Shown here: piece by piece, positions 17,394 to 26,371 of the stretch | Layout of the letters: every line of letters starts with the position of its first letter | Position numbering within the stretch: position 1 is the first letter of the stretch | NCBI RefSeq assembly: GCF_000223215.1 | Contig: NC_017243.1 | Span: 1 to 64,000, forward strand | Reading direction: 5' to 3' | DNA length: 64,000 bases | DNA from: Brachyspira intermedia PWS/A | GTDB taxonomy: Bacteria > Spirochaetota > Brachyspiria > Brachyspirales > Brachyspiraceae | Position numbers and translations under genes: made by a program | Notes under the pieces: generated by a model | What the model saw: only the letters and a program-made list of their open reading frames with translations | What the model was told of the DNA's origin: nothing | The model's database searches: none

Positions 17394-18563
17394 ATGTCAA
17401 GATTTACAATTCCAAGAGATTTATACTACGGCGATAATGCTATGGAGGAATTAAAGAACTTAAAAGGTTACAAAAAAGCTATAATTGTTACAGGTGGTTC
17501 TTCTATGAAAAGAGGAGGCTTCCTTGATAAATGCGAAAAAATATTAAAAGATACTGGTTTGGAAGTTAAAATATTTGACGGAGTTGAACCAGATCCTTCT
17601 ATAGAAACAGTTTACAGAGGTGCTGAAGCTATGAGAGAATTTAATCCTGATGTAATAGTTGCATTGGGCGGAGGTTCTGCTCTTGATGCTGCTAAGGCTA
17701 TGTGGGTGTTCTATGAATATCCTGAGAAAAAATTCGATGATATTAAAACTCCTTTCACTATGCCTAAACTTAGAAAGAAAGCAATATTTGCAGCTATACC
17801 TTCTACAAGCGGTACAGCTTCAGAGGTTACTGCTTTCTCAGTTATAACTGATTACTCTACTAACATCAAATATCCATTAGCAGATTTTGAGATTACTCCG
17901 GACATTGCTATACTTGATTATTCAATACCTATGACAATGCCTGAAACAGTTTCTGCTGATACTGGTATGGATGCACTTACTCACTCTATAGAGGCTTATG
18001 TTGCAGGACTTAGAACTGATATAACAGATGCTTTAGCTATGAAAGCAATTGATATGATTGTTCATAATATAGAAAAAGCAGTGAAAGGTGATAAAGAAGG
18101 CAGAGCAAAACTTCATGTTGCTCAATGTTTAGCTGGTATGGCTTTCTCAAATGCTTTACTTGGTATAGTACATAGTTTGGCTCATAAAACAGGTGCTGAA
18201 TTCCATATTACTCATGGAAGATGCAATGCTATACTTCTTCCTTATGTTATTCAATATAATTCAAAAGTTTGTGCTGACAGATTTGCTGATATAGCTAGAA
18301 TGCTTAAACTTTCTGGAAATACTAATGAAGAGCTTACAGCTTCTTTAGTAAATAAAGTTAAAGAATTGAATAGTAAATTAGGAATTAAACAAACTTATAA
18401 AGATAACGGCGTAACTGAAGATCACTTCAAAGAAAAATGTGATGATATAGCTAAAAATGCCGTTGCTGATCCTTGTACAGGCTCTAACCCAAGAGAGACT
18501 GACGTTTCTAATATGAAAAAAGTATTAGAAGCAGCTTACTATGGAAATGATGTCAACTTTTAA
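17394..18563 (+). CDS. Iron-containing alcohol dehydrogenase
   Basis: A 389-residue group III (Fe-dependent) alcohol dehydrogenase, the NAD(P)H-linked aldehyde/alcohol interconversion enzyme of fermenting anaerobes. The nucleotide site is PDVIVALGGGSALDAAKAMW. Metal-ligand regions are DTGMDALTHSIEAYV and LLGIVHSLAHKTGAEFHITH, carrying the Asp and three His ligands. The length is the usual stand-alone form. It has a strong promoter and its own terminator and is probably a highly expressed fermentation gene. The substrate (ethanol, butanol or 1,3-propanediol type) cannot be told from the sequence. Confidence 0.9.
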   Translation: MSRFTIPRDLYYGDNAMEELKNLKGYKKAIIVTGGSSMKRGGFLDKCEKILKDTGLEVKIFDGVEPDPSIETVYRGAEAMREFNPDVIVALGGGSALDAAKAMWVFYEYPEKKFDDIKTPFTMPKLRKKAIFAAIPSTSGTASEVTAFSVITDYSTNIKYPLADFEITPDIAILDYSIPMTMPETVSADTGMDALTHSIEAYVAGLRTDITDALAMKAIDMIVHNIEKAVKGDKEGRAKLHVAQCLAGMAFSNALLGIVHSLAHKTGAEFHITHGRCNAILLPYVIQYNSKVCADRFADIARMLKLSGNTNEELTASLVNKVKELNSKLGIKQTYKDNGVTEDHFKEKCDDIAKNAVADPCTGSNPRETDVSNMKKVLEAAYYGNDVNF

Positions 18564-18588
18564 TTAATATATTCTAATCATAGTTTTT

Positions 18589-18622
18589 CCCCAAGCGTTA
18601 TTATATAATGCTTGGGGTTTTT
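18589..18622 (+). terminator. Rho-independent terminator
   Basis: CCCCAAGC / GCTTGGGG hairpin followed by TTTTTA, after the alcohol dehydrogenase. Confidence 0.85.
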
Positions 18623-18675
18623 ATTGTTTATACTTTAATTAATACTTTTTTGCATAAAAGTACTCTTTTAGTTCC

Positions 18676-19194
18676 TTGACAATTTTATCAATATATATAT
18701 ACTATAACTTATATGTACTTATATTTTTTATATTTGTATATATTGTTTTGCCGATTATCACTATTATAGGGTATCTTTTTATGAAAAGAAGAGGCGAAGT
18801 AAATATAGTTGTGGCTGATTATTTAGATAATAAATTTATTCCAGATACAGTTGATATTAATATAACTTCTTATGATTTAAGACATATAATAATATCAAGA
18901 TGGTATTATGGAGTTTATCTAATAGCCAAAAATTATTTAATAAACAATTTAATATGTACTGATGATAAAAAAAATTTTCATCATAAAACAAATGAGGACA
19001 AACATATATTTAGTATTTGGCATAGGATAGCAAATACTAATAATGGAAATTTTCATAGCGATTTAATACAAGGCGAAAAACTTGCTGAATTAAGAGAATA
19101 TTATGAATATTCTGGTAATTTATGCAATGACACAGATTTTGATAACGCTAGAAGAATATTTAATGAAATTTACGAAATTTTAAATACATTTTAA
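18676..19194 (+). CDS. Membrane-anchored HEPN-like protein (candidate toxin of a SecB-linked cassette)
   Basis: 172 residues if the TTG at 18676 is used; 138 from the ATG at 18781. The longer reading adds a membrane helix (about 13-33, VLIFFIFVYIVLPIITIIGY) followed by KRR, a plausible positive-inside anchor, but TTG lacks a ribosome site and overlaps a possible TTGACA promoter element. The remaining domain resembles HEPN proteins: ISRWYYGVYLIAKNYLINN is like the SRxYYAxF helix, a His-rich stretch follows, and LAELREYYEYSGN resembles the LRxxxExxDY helix. The RNase motif R-x4-6-H is not evident. It is the first of three tightly linked genes ending in a SecB-like chaperone. Confidence 0.5.
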   Translation: MTILSIYIYYNLYVLIFFIFVYIVLPIITIIGYLFMKRRGEVNIVVADYLDNKFIPDTVDINITSYDLRHIIISRWYYGVYLIAKNYLINNLICTDDKKNFHHKTNEDKHIFSIWHRIANTNNGNFHSDLIQGEKLAELREYYEYSGNLCNDTDFDNARRIFNEIYEILNTF

Positions 19195-19207
19195 ATATGG
19201 AGATATT

Positions 19208-19681
19208 ATGATGTTTATACAAGATGAATACGATGCTATAAATCATTATGTAAATAAATTAAAAGAGAATGGTTTAGGTGAATTGAAAATAGTTGATAAA
19301 GAAGACTACTATGTAATTTATATTTTTATAAAAAGAGATTTAAATATAAGAAAAATTATAAATAAAATTTCTTATGAAGTACATAATAAATTTAAAATAT
19401 ATAAAACAATACAATGTCAGTATTTTTATGATTGGTATAAGGATATAAAAGATTTTGAAGATCTTTTAAAGAAAGAAAATATAAGAGATATTACAGATTC
19501 GTTTATATTTAATGAAATTAATTATAATTATAAAAAGATAGAAATTGTTAAATATAAATTATTAGAAACTAATAAATTTGATAATTATATACCAAATTTT
19601 GATATTTATAATGATATAGAGAATTCTAATATTATGTATATTAATGAATTAGGAGAAATAAATGGAGCTACAGCAGCCTAA
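19208..19681 (+). CDS. Unknown protein, middle gene of the HEPN/SecB-like cassette
   Basis: 157 residues, no signal peptide or membrane segment. GGAG about six bases before the ATG supports the start, 13 bp after the HEPN-like gene. The N-terminal half alternates strand and helix (YYVIYIFIKRDLNIRKIINK, then KFKIYKTIQCQYFYDWYKDI). The C-terminal third is Asn/Tyr-rich and ends in a probably flexible tail (MYINELGEINGATAA). No family recognised. Its position between a HEPN-like gene and a SecB-like gene, overlapping the latter by 20 bases, is that of the antitoxin in toxin-antitoxin-chaperone systems, in which the tail is bound by SecB. That role is inferred. Confidence 0.5.
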   Translation: MMFIQDEYDAINHYVNKLKENGLGELKIVDKEDYYVIYIFIKRDLNIRKIINKISYEVHNKFKIYKTIQCQYFYDWYKDIKDFEDLLKKENIRDITDSFIFNEINYNYKKIEIVKYKLLETNKFDNYIPNFDIYNDIENSNIMYINELGEINGATAA

Positions 19682-20092
19682 AAAATCCTCAGTGTCTGTT
19701 AAATCTGTAAAACTCACTCAATTAAATTTTATACAAAAAGATAATCCAATTAACATGGAAACTATAGGTATTGGTTTGGGATTCAATGCCTCTTATAGTA
19801 TATTAGATGATAATAATACAATACAGTTTAATTTAGGTATTCAATTAAAACTTTTTCAGGAAGATGACAACAAAAATAAAATAGATTTAGGAATTATGCA
19901 GTTTCGTTTAGCTGGTATTTTTTCTTTTAAAAATGGAATAGATAAAAATTATTTATAAATTTAATATCTATACTTTATTCTTATTTAAGACCTATAGCTG
20001 CTCAAATTTCAGTTATGGCTAAACTTCCTCCTATAGATTTGCCTATTTTAAATTTTAGTGATATTGATCCTAATAGTATAGAGGAAGAGTAA
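19662..20092 (+). pseudogene. SecB-like chaperone gene, disrupted by one frameshift
   Basis: The first frame (19662-19958, 98 residues) has the SecB beta-sheet pattern: QLNFIQKDNP, TIQFNLGIQLKLFQED and IMQFRLAGIFSF. It then stops. The SecB C-terminus continues in the -1 frame to a stop at 20092: NLISILYSYLRPIAAQISVM, then LPPIDLPILNF, matching the family's LFPYARE and PINF motifs. Reading the A at 19955 twice restores one frame of about 143 residues, so a one-base loss is likely; no classic slippery heptamer is visible. AGGAG (19651-19655) precedes the ATG. A stand-alone housekeeping SecB is unusual in spirochaetes, so a cassette-linked chaperone is more likely. Confidence 0.65.
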
Positions 20093-20162
20093 TATTATTG
20101 ATATACTAGTTTCAGAAGTGTTATTATATAATACTTTTTATTATTTAAGTTTTGATAAAATA

Positions 20163-20200
20163 AAGGGCTTCACTTTTAATCAAGTGTAAGCCCTTGTCAT
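20163..20200. terminator. Bidirectional terminator
   Basis: AAGGGCTTCACTT pairs with AAGTGTAAGCCCTT (one bulge), followed on the + strand by a T-rich run, between the SecB-like gene and the convergent symporter gene. Confidence 0.75.
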
Positions 20201-20220
20201 TTTTATTAGATTAATTTTGT

Positions 20221-21633
20221 TTAATTGTTTTTATCATCCCATTGAGTGATAGCATCATCTGTTTTTAATTCTTCTATAAGGTTTTTATGGAATGTAGGCT
20301 CTTTATGTTCTTTTAATTGACTTACATAATGTTTAGTAAGCAAGTACACAGGCTTATTAAGTATTACCATAACTATGATGTTTAATAAAGCCATAAATCC
20401 CATAAACATATCGCCTGCTCCCCATATAGTTTTGAACTCAGCCAATGATCCGGCAAACACCATTACTATAGTCATAAGTCCTACTATTATATAGGCTATA
20501 AAATTATCTTTTACAGCAGCAGCACCAGTTTTTATATAGAAGAAATTTCCTAATATAGAACTGTAAGAGAAGAATAGTATACATACTGTAATAAATATAG
20601 AACCAAAACTTCCCAAATGTGATTCCATAGCATATTGGAATAAATTAATACCTTCCATATTTTTAACTTCATTCATAGCTTCTGGAGATAATAGAAGTAT
20701 GAATCCAGAAATAGAACATATTAATATAGTATCAGTAAATACTGAGAACATCTGTATTAAACCCTGTTTGCAAGGGTGAGAAGTATGAGCAGCAGCAGCA
20801 GCATGAGGAGCACCTCCCATACCAGCCTCATTTGAGAATAAGCCTCTTTTTAATCCGTTTGAAATTGTAATTCCTACAGCACCGCCAAAAACTGCACTAG
20901 GTTTGAATGCCTGCACAAATATATTTTGAAATGCCAAAGGTACTGAAGGCAAATTGCTGAAAAATATAAAAAGTCCTATCAATATATAAGGTATTGCCAT
21001 AACAGGTACTATAAATACACATGCATGAGTTATAGTATCTCTCTTTTTACTGAATAATATTATTCCTGTGATGATTGTTAAAATTATGGCTGTGATATAA
21101 ACAGATACATTATATTTTGATAAAGCATTTGATATTGTATTGGCCTGAACTCCATTAAAAGTTGTATATGTGAATATCATACATAAAGCAAATAATATTG
21201 CTAGTATTGGTTTTTTTAATCTGCTTTTTATATAGAAGGAAGCTCCTCCTATAAACTTTCCTTGAGAATCTTTTTCTTTATAAAGCTGTGCTAATGTACT
21301 TTCTGAAAAAGCTAAACTTCCGCCTAAAAGAGCCATTATCCACATCCAAAATAAAGCACCAGGTCCGCCTGCTGAAACAGCCCCCATAACTCCTGTAATG
21401 TTTCCTGTACCAACTCTTGAAGCTGTACTTATACAAAAACTTACAAATCCTGAAACGCCATCTCCTTTTTCATGTTTAGAAAATAGAAGTTTTAATGCAT
21501 GTATAGAATGCGAAATTTGTATTCCCTTCAATCTTATAGTAAAGAAAACAGAAATAACAAAGAATACCGCCAATAATAAATAACCATACATTACATTATT
21601 GGTATTTGTTATTATACTATTAATAATTTTCAT
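20221..21633 (-). CDS. Alanine/glycine:cation symporter (AGCS family)
   Basis: A 470-residue membrane protein with about eleven helices. Family signatures are ASRVGTGNITGVMGAVSAGG and GLKRGLFSNEAGMGGAPHAA, which in AGCS proteins line the amino acid and sodium sites. It ends in a charged cytoplasmic tail rich in Lys and Asp. It is expected to take up alanine or glycine with sodium. The length matches the family. It is transcribed leftward, downstream of a TPR protein gene with about 60 bp between them. Confidence 0.92.
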   Translation of the reverse strand: MKIINSIITNTNNVMYGYLLLAVFFVISVFFTIRLKGIQISHSIHALKLLFSKHEKGDGVSGFVSFCISTASRVGTGNITGVMGAVSAGGPGALFWMWIMALLGGSLAFSESTLAQLYKEKDSQGKFIGGASFYIKSRLKKPILAILFALCMIFTYTTFNGVQANTISNALSKYNVSVYITAIILTIITGIILFSKKRDTITHACVFIVPVMAIPYILIGLFIFFSNLPSVPLAFQNIFVQAFKPSAVFGGAVGITISNGLKRGLFSNEAGMGGAPHAAAAAHTSHPCKQGLIQMFSVFTDTILICSISGFILLLSPEAMNEVKNMEGINLFQYAMESHLGSFGSIFITVCILFFSYSSILGNFFYIKTGAAAVKDNFIAYIIVGLMTIVMVFAGSLAEFKTIWGAGDMFMGFMALLNIIVMVILNKPVYLLTKHYVSQLKEHKEPTFHKNLIEELKTDDAITQWDDKNN

Positions 21634-21696
21634 TTTTTATTCCTTTATAGTATTTTCTCGATTATACAATAAATATGTTTTTTGTATACATAATAA

Positions 21697-22908
21697 TTAT
21701 ATTTTCAATTTATCAAGTTTTTTTGTTATATCATTTCGTTTTTTTATGTATTTATCGTACAGTACTGGATTAGGCTTTTCATTATTGATTATATAAAGAT
21801 TATAATTAATAGCCTCAAGAAGTTTATTGTAATAGATTTGTGCATTATATTTATCACCAAGATTTTCGTATATACCTGCTAATTCTTCTAAAGCCTCATC
21901 ATCATTTTTATTTATATCAATAATCTTCTTTAAATATTCTATTACTAAATTTCCATTTTTATTCATATCTCTTTTAAGTAAATAAACAGCATCTTTTATT
22001 AAAGCAGTGTCTTTATCATAAATTTTTATAGCTTCATTATAAGACTTTGAAGCATTATCATAATCATTTTTGAGTATATAAGCATTAGCAAGTTTTTTAT
22101 AATATATGTAATTATAATTTTTAGCATTTACTGCTTTTGTATAATTTTCTATGGCTGTTTCTATATCTTCATTTTCAACATTGATTTTATATTTACTGTA
22201 GTATAAATCTCCTAAAGCAGATAAATAATAATGATTATTTTTATCCAAAGATTTTTCCATGTTTTCTACTATTATATTCATATCATTAAAAGAATTTCTA
22301 TTTCCTTTTTCTGTGAGGTATTCTAAATAATCCATATTAAAATAAATATTGTCTTTGTAGAAATTAAAAAACATTTCATAAATTTTTTTCTCATCATTAT
22401 TATTTTCATTACTATTGACTATTTGAGTATAATACCCTATAAGAGGAATATATTCATTTTCTGTTATAAGATTATTATTTTTTTGGGAATAGGAACATAT
22501 ATCTTCTAATACTTTATTAATAGATTCAAAGAAATTTTCTTCTTTGGAATATATATTTTTTTCTTTCCATTCATTAGGTTTTTCTCTGTTAAATATTACA
22601 TAGTTAAGTACAAGTCCGTTTTTATATTTAAATAGATCATAGGTTATTGATAAATCTGCATTATTATTTAATGTGAGTTCTTTAATTTTAGATTTTATTT
22701 CTTTATAATTATTTTTTTTATAAGGCATATAAGGTATTATACGAAAATCAGAATTAACGAATAAGTTTTTTATTATAATATCTTTAACAGCATAAGAGTT
22801 ATAATTATTACTATAGTCTGTTTCAAATATTATTATTTTTTTCTGAGCAAATGACATGCTGCTTATAGTTATGGCAGTAAAAAAGATAATGAATATTTTT
22901 TTTATCAT
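21697..22908 (-). CDS. Exported tetratricopeptide-repeat protein
   Basis: 403 residues with a signal peptide (residues 1-21, ending SMSFAQ). The region 20-170 is unrecognised alpha/beta sequence (KKIIIFETDYSNNYNSYAV). Residues about 195-375 contain several TPR units, for example ENYTKAVNAKNYNYIYYKKL, then ANAYILKNDYDNASKSYNEA and LAGIYENLGDKYNAQIYYN. It is likely a periplasmic protein that assembles or binds other proteins. The partner is unknown. Confidence 0.7.
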   Translation of the reverse strand: MIKKIFIIFFTAITISSMSFAQKKIIIFETDYSNNYNSYAVKDIIIKNLFVNSDFRIIPYMPYKKNNYKEIKSKIKELTLNNNADLSITYDLFKYKNGLVLNYVIFNREKPNEWKEKNIYSKEENFFESINKVLEDICSYSQKNNNLITENEYIPLIGYYTQIVNSNENNNDEKKIYEMFFNFYKDNIYFNMDYLEYLTEKGNRNSFNDMNIIVENMEKSLDKNNHYYLSALGDLYYSKYKINVENEDIETAIENYTKAVNAKNYNYIYYKKLANAYILKNDYDNASKSYNEAIKIYDKDTALIKDAVYLLKRDMNKNGNLVIEYLKKIIDINKNDDEALEELAGIYENLGDKYNAQIYYNKLLEAINYNLYIINNEKPNPVLYDKYIKKRNDITKKLDKLKI

Positions 22909-23014
22909 AGTTAAATAATATACAATATAAATATTAAAAAATCTATACTTGTATTTTATTTTACGGCATTATATTATTATAAAAAGCAACAATATAATTT
23001 TATTAGGAGTTTAT

Positions 23015-23860
23015 ATGTCTGATATTTTAGATGGAAGAGAATTAGCAAAAGAGATAAAAGAGAGAATAAGGAAGGAAACAGAACTTTTTGAAAAGAAACC
23101 AAGAATAGATTTTCTATATTTTGAAGATGATAAATCTACAGAGGTTTATTTTACAAGAGCAAAGAAGCAGGCTGAAAGTGTGGGAATGATAGGTTCTTTG
23201 CATAATCTTCCTGTAACTACAACAGAGAAAGATTTTTTAACATTGATAGAATATTTAAATAAAGAAAAAGAAACAAGCGGAATAATGATTCAAATGCCGC
23301 TTCCTAAACATATATGCAAGAAAAAAGTTTATGAAACTATTTCAATAGAAAAGGATGCGGATGCAATATCTCATGTTAATTTGGGAAGGATATTTATAGG
23401 GGATAGCAATTTAGCTCCATGTACTGCAAAGAGTGCTATGGCTTTAATAGAGAAGTCTGGAATAAATATAGAAGGTGCTAATGCTGTTGTTATAGGAAGG
23501 AGTGAGATAGTTGGTAAGCCTTTAGCTCATTTACTTTTACAAAAGTCAGCTACTGTAACAATAGCACATTCAAAGACTAAGAATTTAAAAGAGCTTTGTA
23601 AGAATGCTGATATATTATGCGTATCTATAGGAAAGGCAGAATTCATCACAGGAGAATATATAAAGGAAGGAGCTGTTGTTATAGATATAGGTATAAATGT
23701 ATTAGAGGACGGTTCTTTAAAAGGAGATGTTAATTTTGAGGAGGCTTCAAAGTTAGCTTCTTATATTACTCCTGTGCCTAATGGTGTTGGAAGCGTTACT
23801 GTTTCTATGCTTTTAGATAATGTGCTTTATCTTCATAAAAATATTATGAACAAAAAATAA
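23015..23860 (+). CDS. folD: Methylenetetrahydrofolate dehydrogenase / cyclohydrolase
   Basis: 281 residues from the ATG at 23015, chosen because AGGAG (23005-23009) precedes it and MSDILDGRELAKEI is the normal FolD beginning; a longer frame reaches 22949. The bifunctional enzyme converts 5,10-methylene-THF to 10-formyl-THF using NAD(P). Motifs are VYFTRAKKQAESVGM with the catalytic Lys region, GIMIQMPLPKH, KDADAISHVN, the Rossmann segment VVIGRSEIVGKPLAHLLL and TPVPNGVGSVTVSMLL. Length and motif order are normal. Confidence 0.93.
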   Translation: MSDILDGRELAKEIKERIRKETELFEKKPRIDFLYFEDDKSTEVYFTRAKKQAESVGMIGSLHNLPVTTTEKDFLTLIEYLNKEKETSGIMIQMPLPKHICKKKVYETISIEKDADAISHVNLGRIFIGDSNLAPCTAKSAMALIEKSGINIEGANAVVIGRSEIVGKPLAHLLLQKSATVTIAHSKTKNLKELCKNADILCVSIGKAEFITGEYIKEGAVVIDIGINVLEDGSLKGDVNFEEASKLASYITPVPNGVGSVTVSMLLDNVLYLHKNIMNKK

Positions 23861-23916
23861 TTCATTATCAAAAACATAATACTAAAAACACTATATTAAA
23901 AATTAAAGGCTTTTCT

Positions 23917-24354
23917 ATGGATATTATTTTTGCATTATTATCATCAATATTTGCATCTCTCACTGCTATACTTATAAAGATAGGTTTAGCTGGAATTAAT
24001 TCAAATTTAGCAACTGCCATAAGAACTATTATAATATTAATAATGTCTTGGGTTATAGTTTTTTATACAAATTCTGTGAACTCTATAAACACAATAGAGA
24101 CTATAAAAAATCTCAATACAAAGACTATTATATTTATAGTATTATCAGGCATAGCGACAGGTTTATCATGGCTTTTTTATTTCAAGGCTTTACAGATTGG
24201 AAATGTTAACAAGGTAATAGTTATAGATAAACTTTCTATAGTTTTTACCATAATATTAGCAGCAATATTTTTAAAAGAGGCTTTGAATATAAAAATCATT
24301 ATAGGTGTGCTTTTTATAGTGGCAGGTACATTGATAATAAGTCTTCAGTCATGA
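23917..24354 (+). CDS. EamA-type half-size transporter
   Basis: 145 residues with five predicted membrane helices, equal to a single EamA domain: FALLSSIFASLTAILIKIGL at the start, SGIATGLSWLFYFKALQIGN in the middle and the conserved end VIDKLSIVFTIILAAIFLKE. Single-domain EamA proteins are thought to work as dimers. It is 56 bp after folD and may be co-transcribed. The substrate is unknown. Confidence 0.8.
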   Translation: MDIIFALLSSIFASLTAILIKIGLAGINSNLATAIRTIIILIMSWVIVFYTNSVNSINTIETIKNLNTKTIIFIVLSGIATGLSWLFYFKALQIGNVNKVIVIDKLSIVFTIILAAIFLKEALNIKIIIGVLFIVAGTLIISLQS

Positions 24355-24894
24355 AAAAATTCTACAGTATAAATAAAACTTGGGCGGGCGTTATAATTTC
24401 AGTATTGGCATATAAGAATAATTAAGCAGAAATTTCTAAATTGTATTTTATAGAAAAAAGGGCGGGGTATATAATTAAGTTTTAAAGCTTTATTTTCACT
24501 CCCCACCCTTTATATTTATAATTTAAATCTGAATTCAAACTTTTAATTTTCTTAATGACTCAATTAGAATTCATTAGCATCCCACCCAAGATTTTTTTAA
24601 ATTTGTTACTTTCTCACCGCCGGTTTAATACGCTTAAAATATATGCTGTTTTTTAATTATAATTTAATCAATAAATTATAGTCTTACTAAACGGCGTTGA
24701 AAAGACTATAAATTTGAATAAAGTTTGGGCGGGCGTTATAATTTCAGTATTGGCATATAAGAATGATTAAGCAGAAATTTCTAAATTGTATTTTATAGAA
24801 AAAAGGGCGGGAATTAGAATAAAGTCTTATATATTATAATTATGCTTGAAAAAAATATAAGTTATACTAAAATAATAATATATTTAATGAGAGA
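24355..24894. repeat. Intergenic region with mosaic palindromic repeat, copy 5
   Basis: No gene is seen. Modules run B (TTGGGCGGGCG 24380-24390), C (ends 24467), C' (CCCCACCCTTTA 24501-24512), B' (CCCACCCAAG 24581-24590), a variant A hairpin (CCGCCGG 24617-24623 / ACGGCG 24691-24696), B (24725) and C (ends 24811). The B-to-C stretch is duplicated: 24380-24466 and 24725-24811 match at 86 of 87 bases. The last C half ends in GGGCGGGAATTAGAATAA with no C' partner. Confidence 0.8.
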
Positions 24895-24903
24895 GTGGGA
24901 TTT

Positions 24904-26238
24904 ATGAAAAAATTTAATAATATATTGATAATGCTTTTTTTGGGCATTTTTATTTTTTCTAATTATTTATATTCTAAAGATGGTAAAGTTTATGTTATAA
25001 AAAAACAGGAATTTCAAGAGATAAATAGATGGTATGCCGGATATTTAAAGAAAGCCATAGATGAAGCAAATGATAAAAAAGCAGATTTGATTATATTAGA
25101 ACTTGATACACCGGGAGGACTTCTTTCTTCAGCTTTATCTATAAAAAATTATATTATGGAAAGCAATGTACCTGTAGTGGTTTATATTAATAAGAATGCA
25201 TTATCTGCTGGGGCTTTGATATCATTGAGTGCAAAAGAAATTTATATGTCTGATGGAAGTGTTATAGGTGCGGCAACTCCTGTATATTTAAATGGCAATG
25301 AACCTAAAAAGGCAGGAGAAAAAGAGGTTAGTGCCATGCGTGCTGCAATGAGATCATCTGCAGAAACTACAAAAAAGAATGCTAAAGCTGCTGAATCTAT
25401 GGTTGATGAAACTATAGTTTTAACTAAGAAAAGTGATGGTATAGATTTAGATGATAAAACTTTACTTACATTAAGTGCTGATGAGGCAGTCTCCATAAAT
25501 ATAGCTGATAAAAAAGCTAATTCTATAAATGAGATACTAGAATTAAAAAATATGAGTAATGCTGAAATAGTGAATATAGAAGAAGAAGGTTATGATTCAG
25601 TATTGAAATTTCTTTTGAATCCTTTAGTTTTAAGTATATTAATGGCTATAGGAGTAGCTGGTATATATATTGAAATAAAAACTCCTGGGTTTGGTGTCGG
25701 AGGTGTGACAGCTATAATAGCTTTTGCTGTATTTTTCTTTATTCAATTTTTTTCAGGAAGCAGCACATTTTTGGCACCTGCTATATTTGTACTTGGTGCT
25801 ATTCTTCTTTGTGTTGAGCTATTTCTTATACCGGGTTTTGGAATTACAGGAATACTTGGAATAATTGGAATTGTAGCCGGAGTGTTTATTTCTTTCGGAA
25901 TACATAATATAGCTGTAGCTTCTTTTGTGATATTTATTTCTTTATTAATAGATATCATACTTATAATATTGATTGCAAGGTTTATGACTAAATCAAAAGA
26001 TTTTAAAGATAAAATTACATTAGATAGTGATACTTCTGGATATCATTCAAGTGTTTCTTATGATGATTTAATTGGCAAAGAGGGAGTGGCCGATACTTTT
26101 TTCAGACCTTCAGGATATATAGTCATAGATGGAAAGAAGTATGATGCTGTTAGTGAAGGCGAATTCATAAATAAAGGCAGCAGTTTAAAAGTTATTCTTG
26201 TAGAAGGCAACAGAATAGTAGTAAAGAAATCTAGTTAA
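24904..26238 (+). CDS. Membrane ClpP-class serine protease with NfeD domain
   Basis: About 444 residues from the ATG at 24904; a GTG at 24895 lies just upstream. A signal/anchor (about 5-22) is followed by a SppA/ClpP-like protease domain (30-200): LDTPGGLLSSALSIKNYI, then NALSAGALISLSA with the nucleophile Ser in SAG, and SVIGAATPV. Residues about 230-370 carry several membrane helices, and an OB-fold NfeD domain (about 385-444, LIGKEGVADTFFRPSGYIVI) closes the protein. This is the long NfeD (STOPP) architecture, usually partnered with a flotillin or stomatin; none is adjacent here. A role in membrane-protein quality control is inferred. Confidence 0.87.
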   Translation: MKKFNNILIMLFLGIFIFSNYLYSKDGKVYVIKKQEFQEINRWYAGYLKKAIDEANDKKADLIILELDTPGGLLSSALSIKNYIMESNVPVVVYINKNALSAGALISLSAKEIYMSDGSVIGAATPVYLNGNEPKKAGEKEVSAMRAAMRSSAETTKKNAKAAESMVDETIVLTKKSDGIDLDDKTLLTLSADEAVSINIADKKANSINEILELKNMSNAEIVNIEEEGYDSVLKFLLNPLVLSILMAIGVAGIYIEIKTPGFGVGGVTAIIAFAVFFFIQFFSGSSTFLAPAIFVLGAILLCVELFLIPGFGITGILGIIGIVAGVFISFGIHNIAVASFVIFISLLIDIILIILIARFMTKSKDFKDKITLDSDTSGYHSSVSYDDLIGKEGVADTFFRPSGYIVIDGKKYDAVSEGEFINKGSSLKVILVEGNRIVVKKSS

Positions 26239-26251
26239 ATAAAATATTATT

Positions 26252-26280
26252 AAGCTGGAAGTTTAAATTCCAGCTTTTAT
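26252..26280. terminator. Rho-independent terminator
   Basis: AAGCTGGAA / TTCCAGCTT perfect 9-bp hairpin followed by TTAT, after the NfeD-protease gene. Confidence 0.75.
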
Positions 26281-26371
26281 ATACTAATATTCAACATAGA
26301 ACTATCCTTACAAAAAATATTTCTAATGTATAAATGTTTACATAATATAAAAATAATACAAAAAATATATT

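Noticed and set aside
17209-17400. 63-codon minus-strand open frame
   Set aside because: Composed almost only of Ile/Tyr/Leu/Phe codons typical of random AT-rich DNA, and it lies over the alcohol dehydrogenase promoter.
19662-19958. SecB-like frame as a complete 98-residue protein
   Set aside because: The missing SecB C-terminus is plainly encoded in the next frame, so the stop is better explained by a frameshift.
24895-24903. GTG start for the NfeD-type protease
   Set aside because: The ATG at 24904 begins a typical MKK signal sequence with a reasonable ribosome site.
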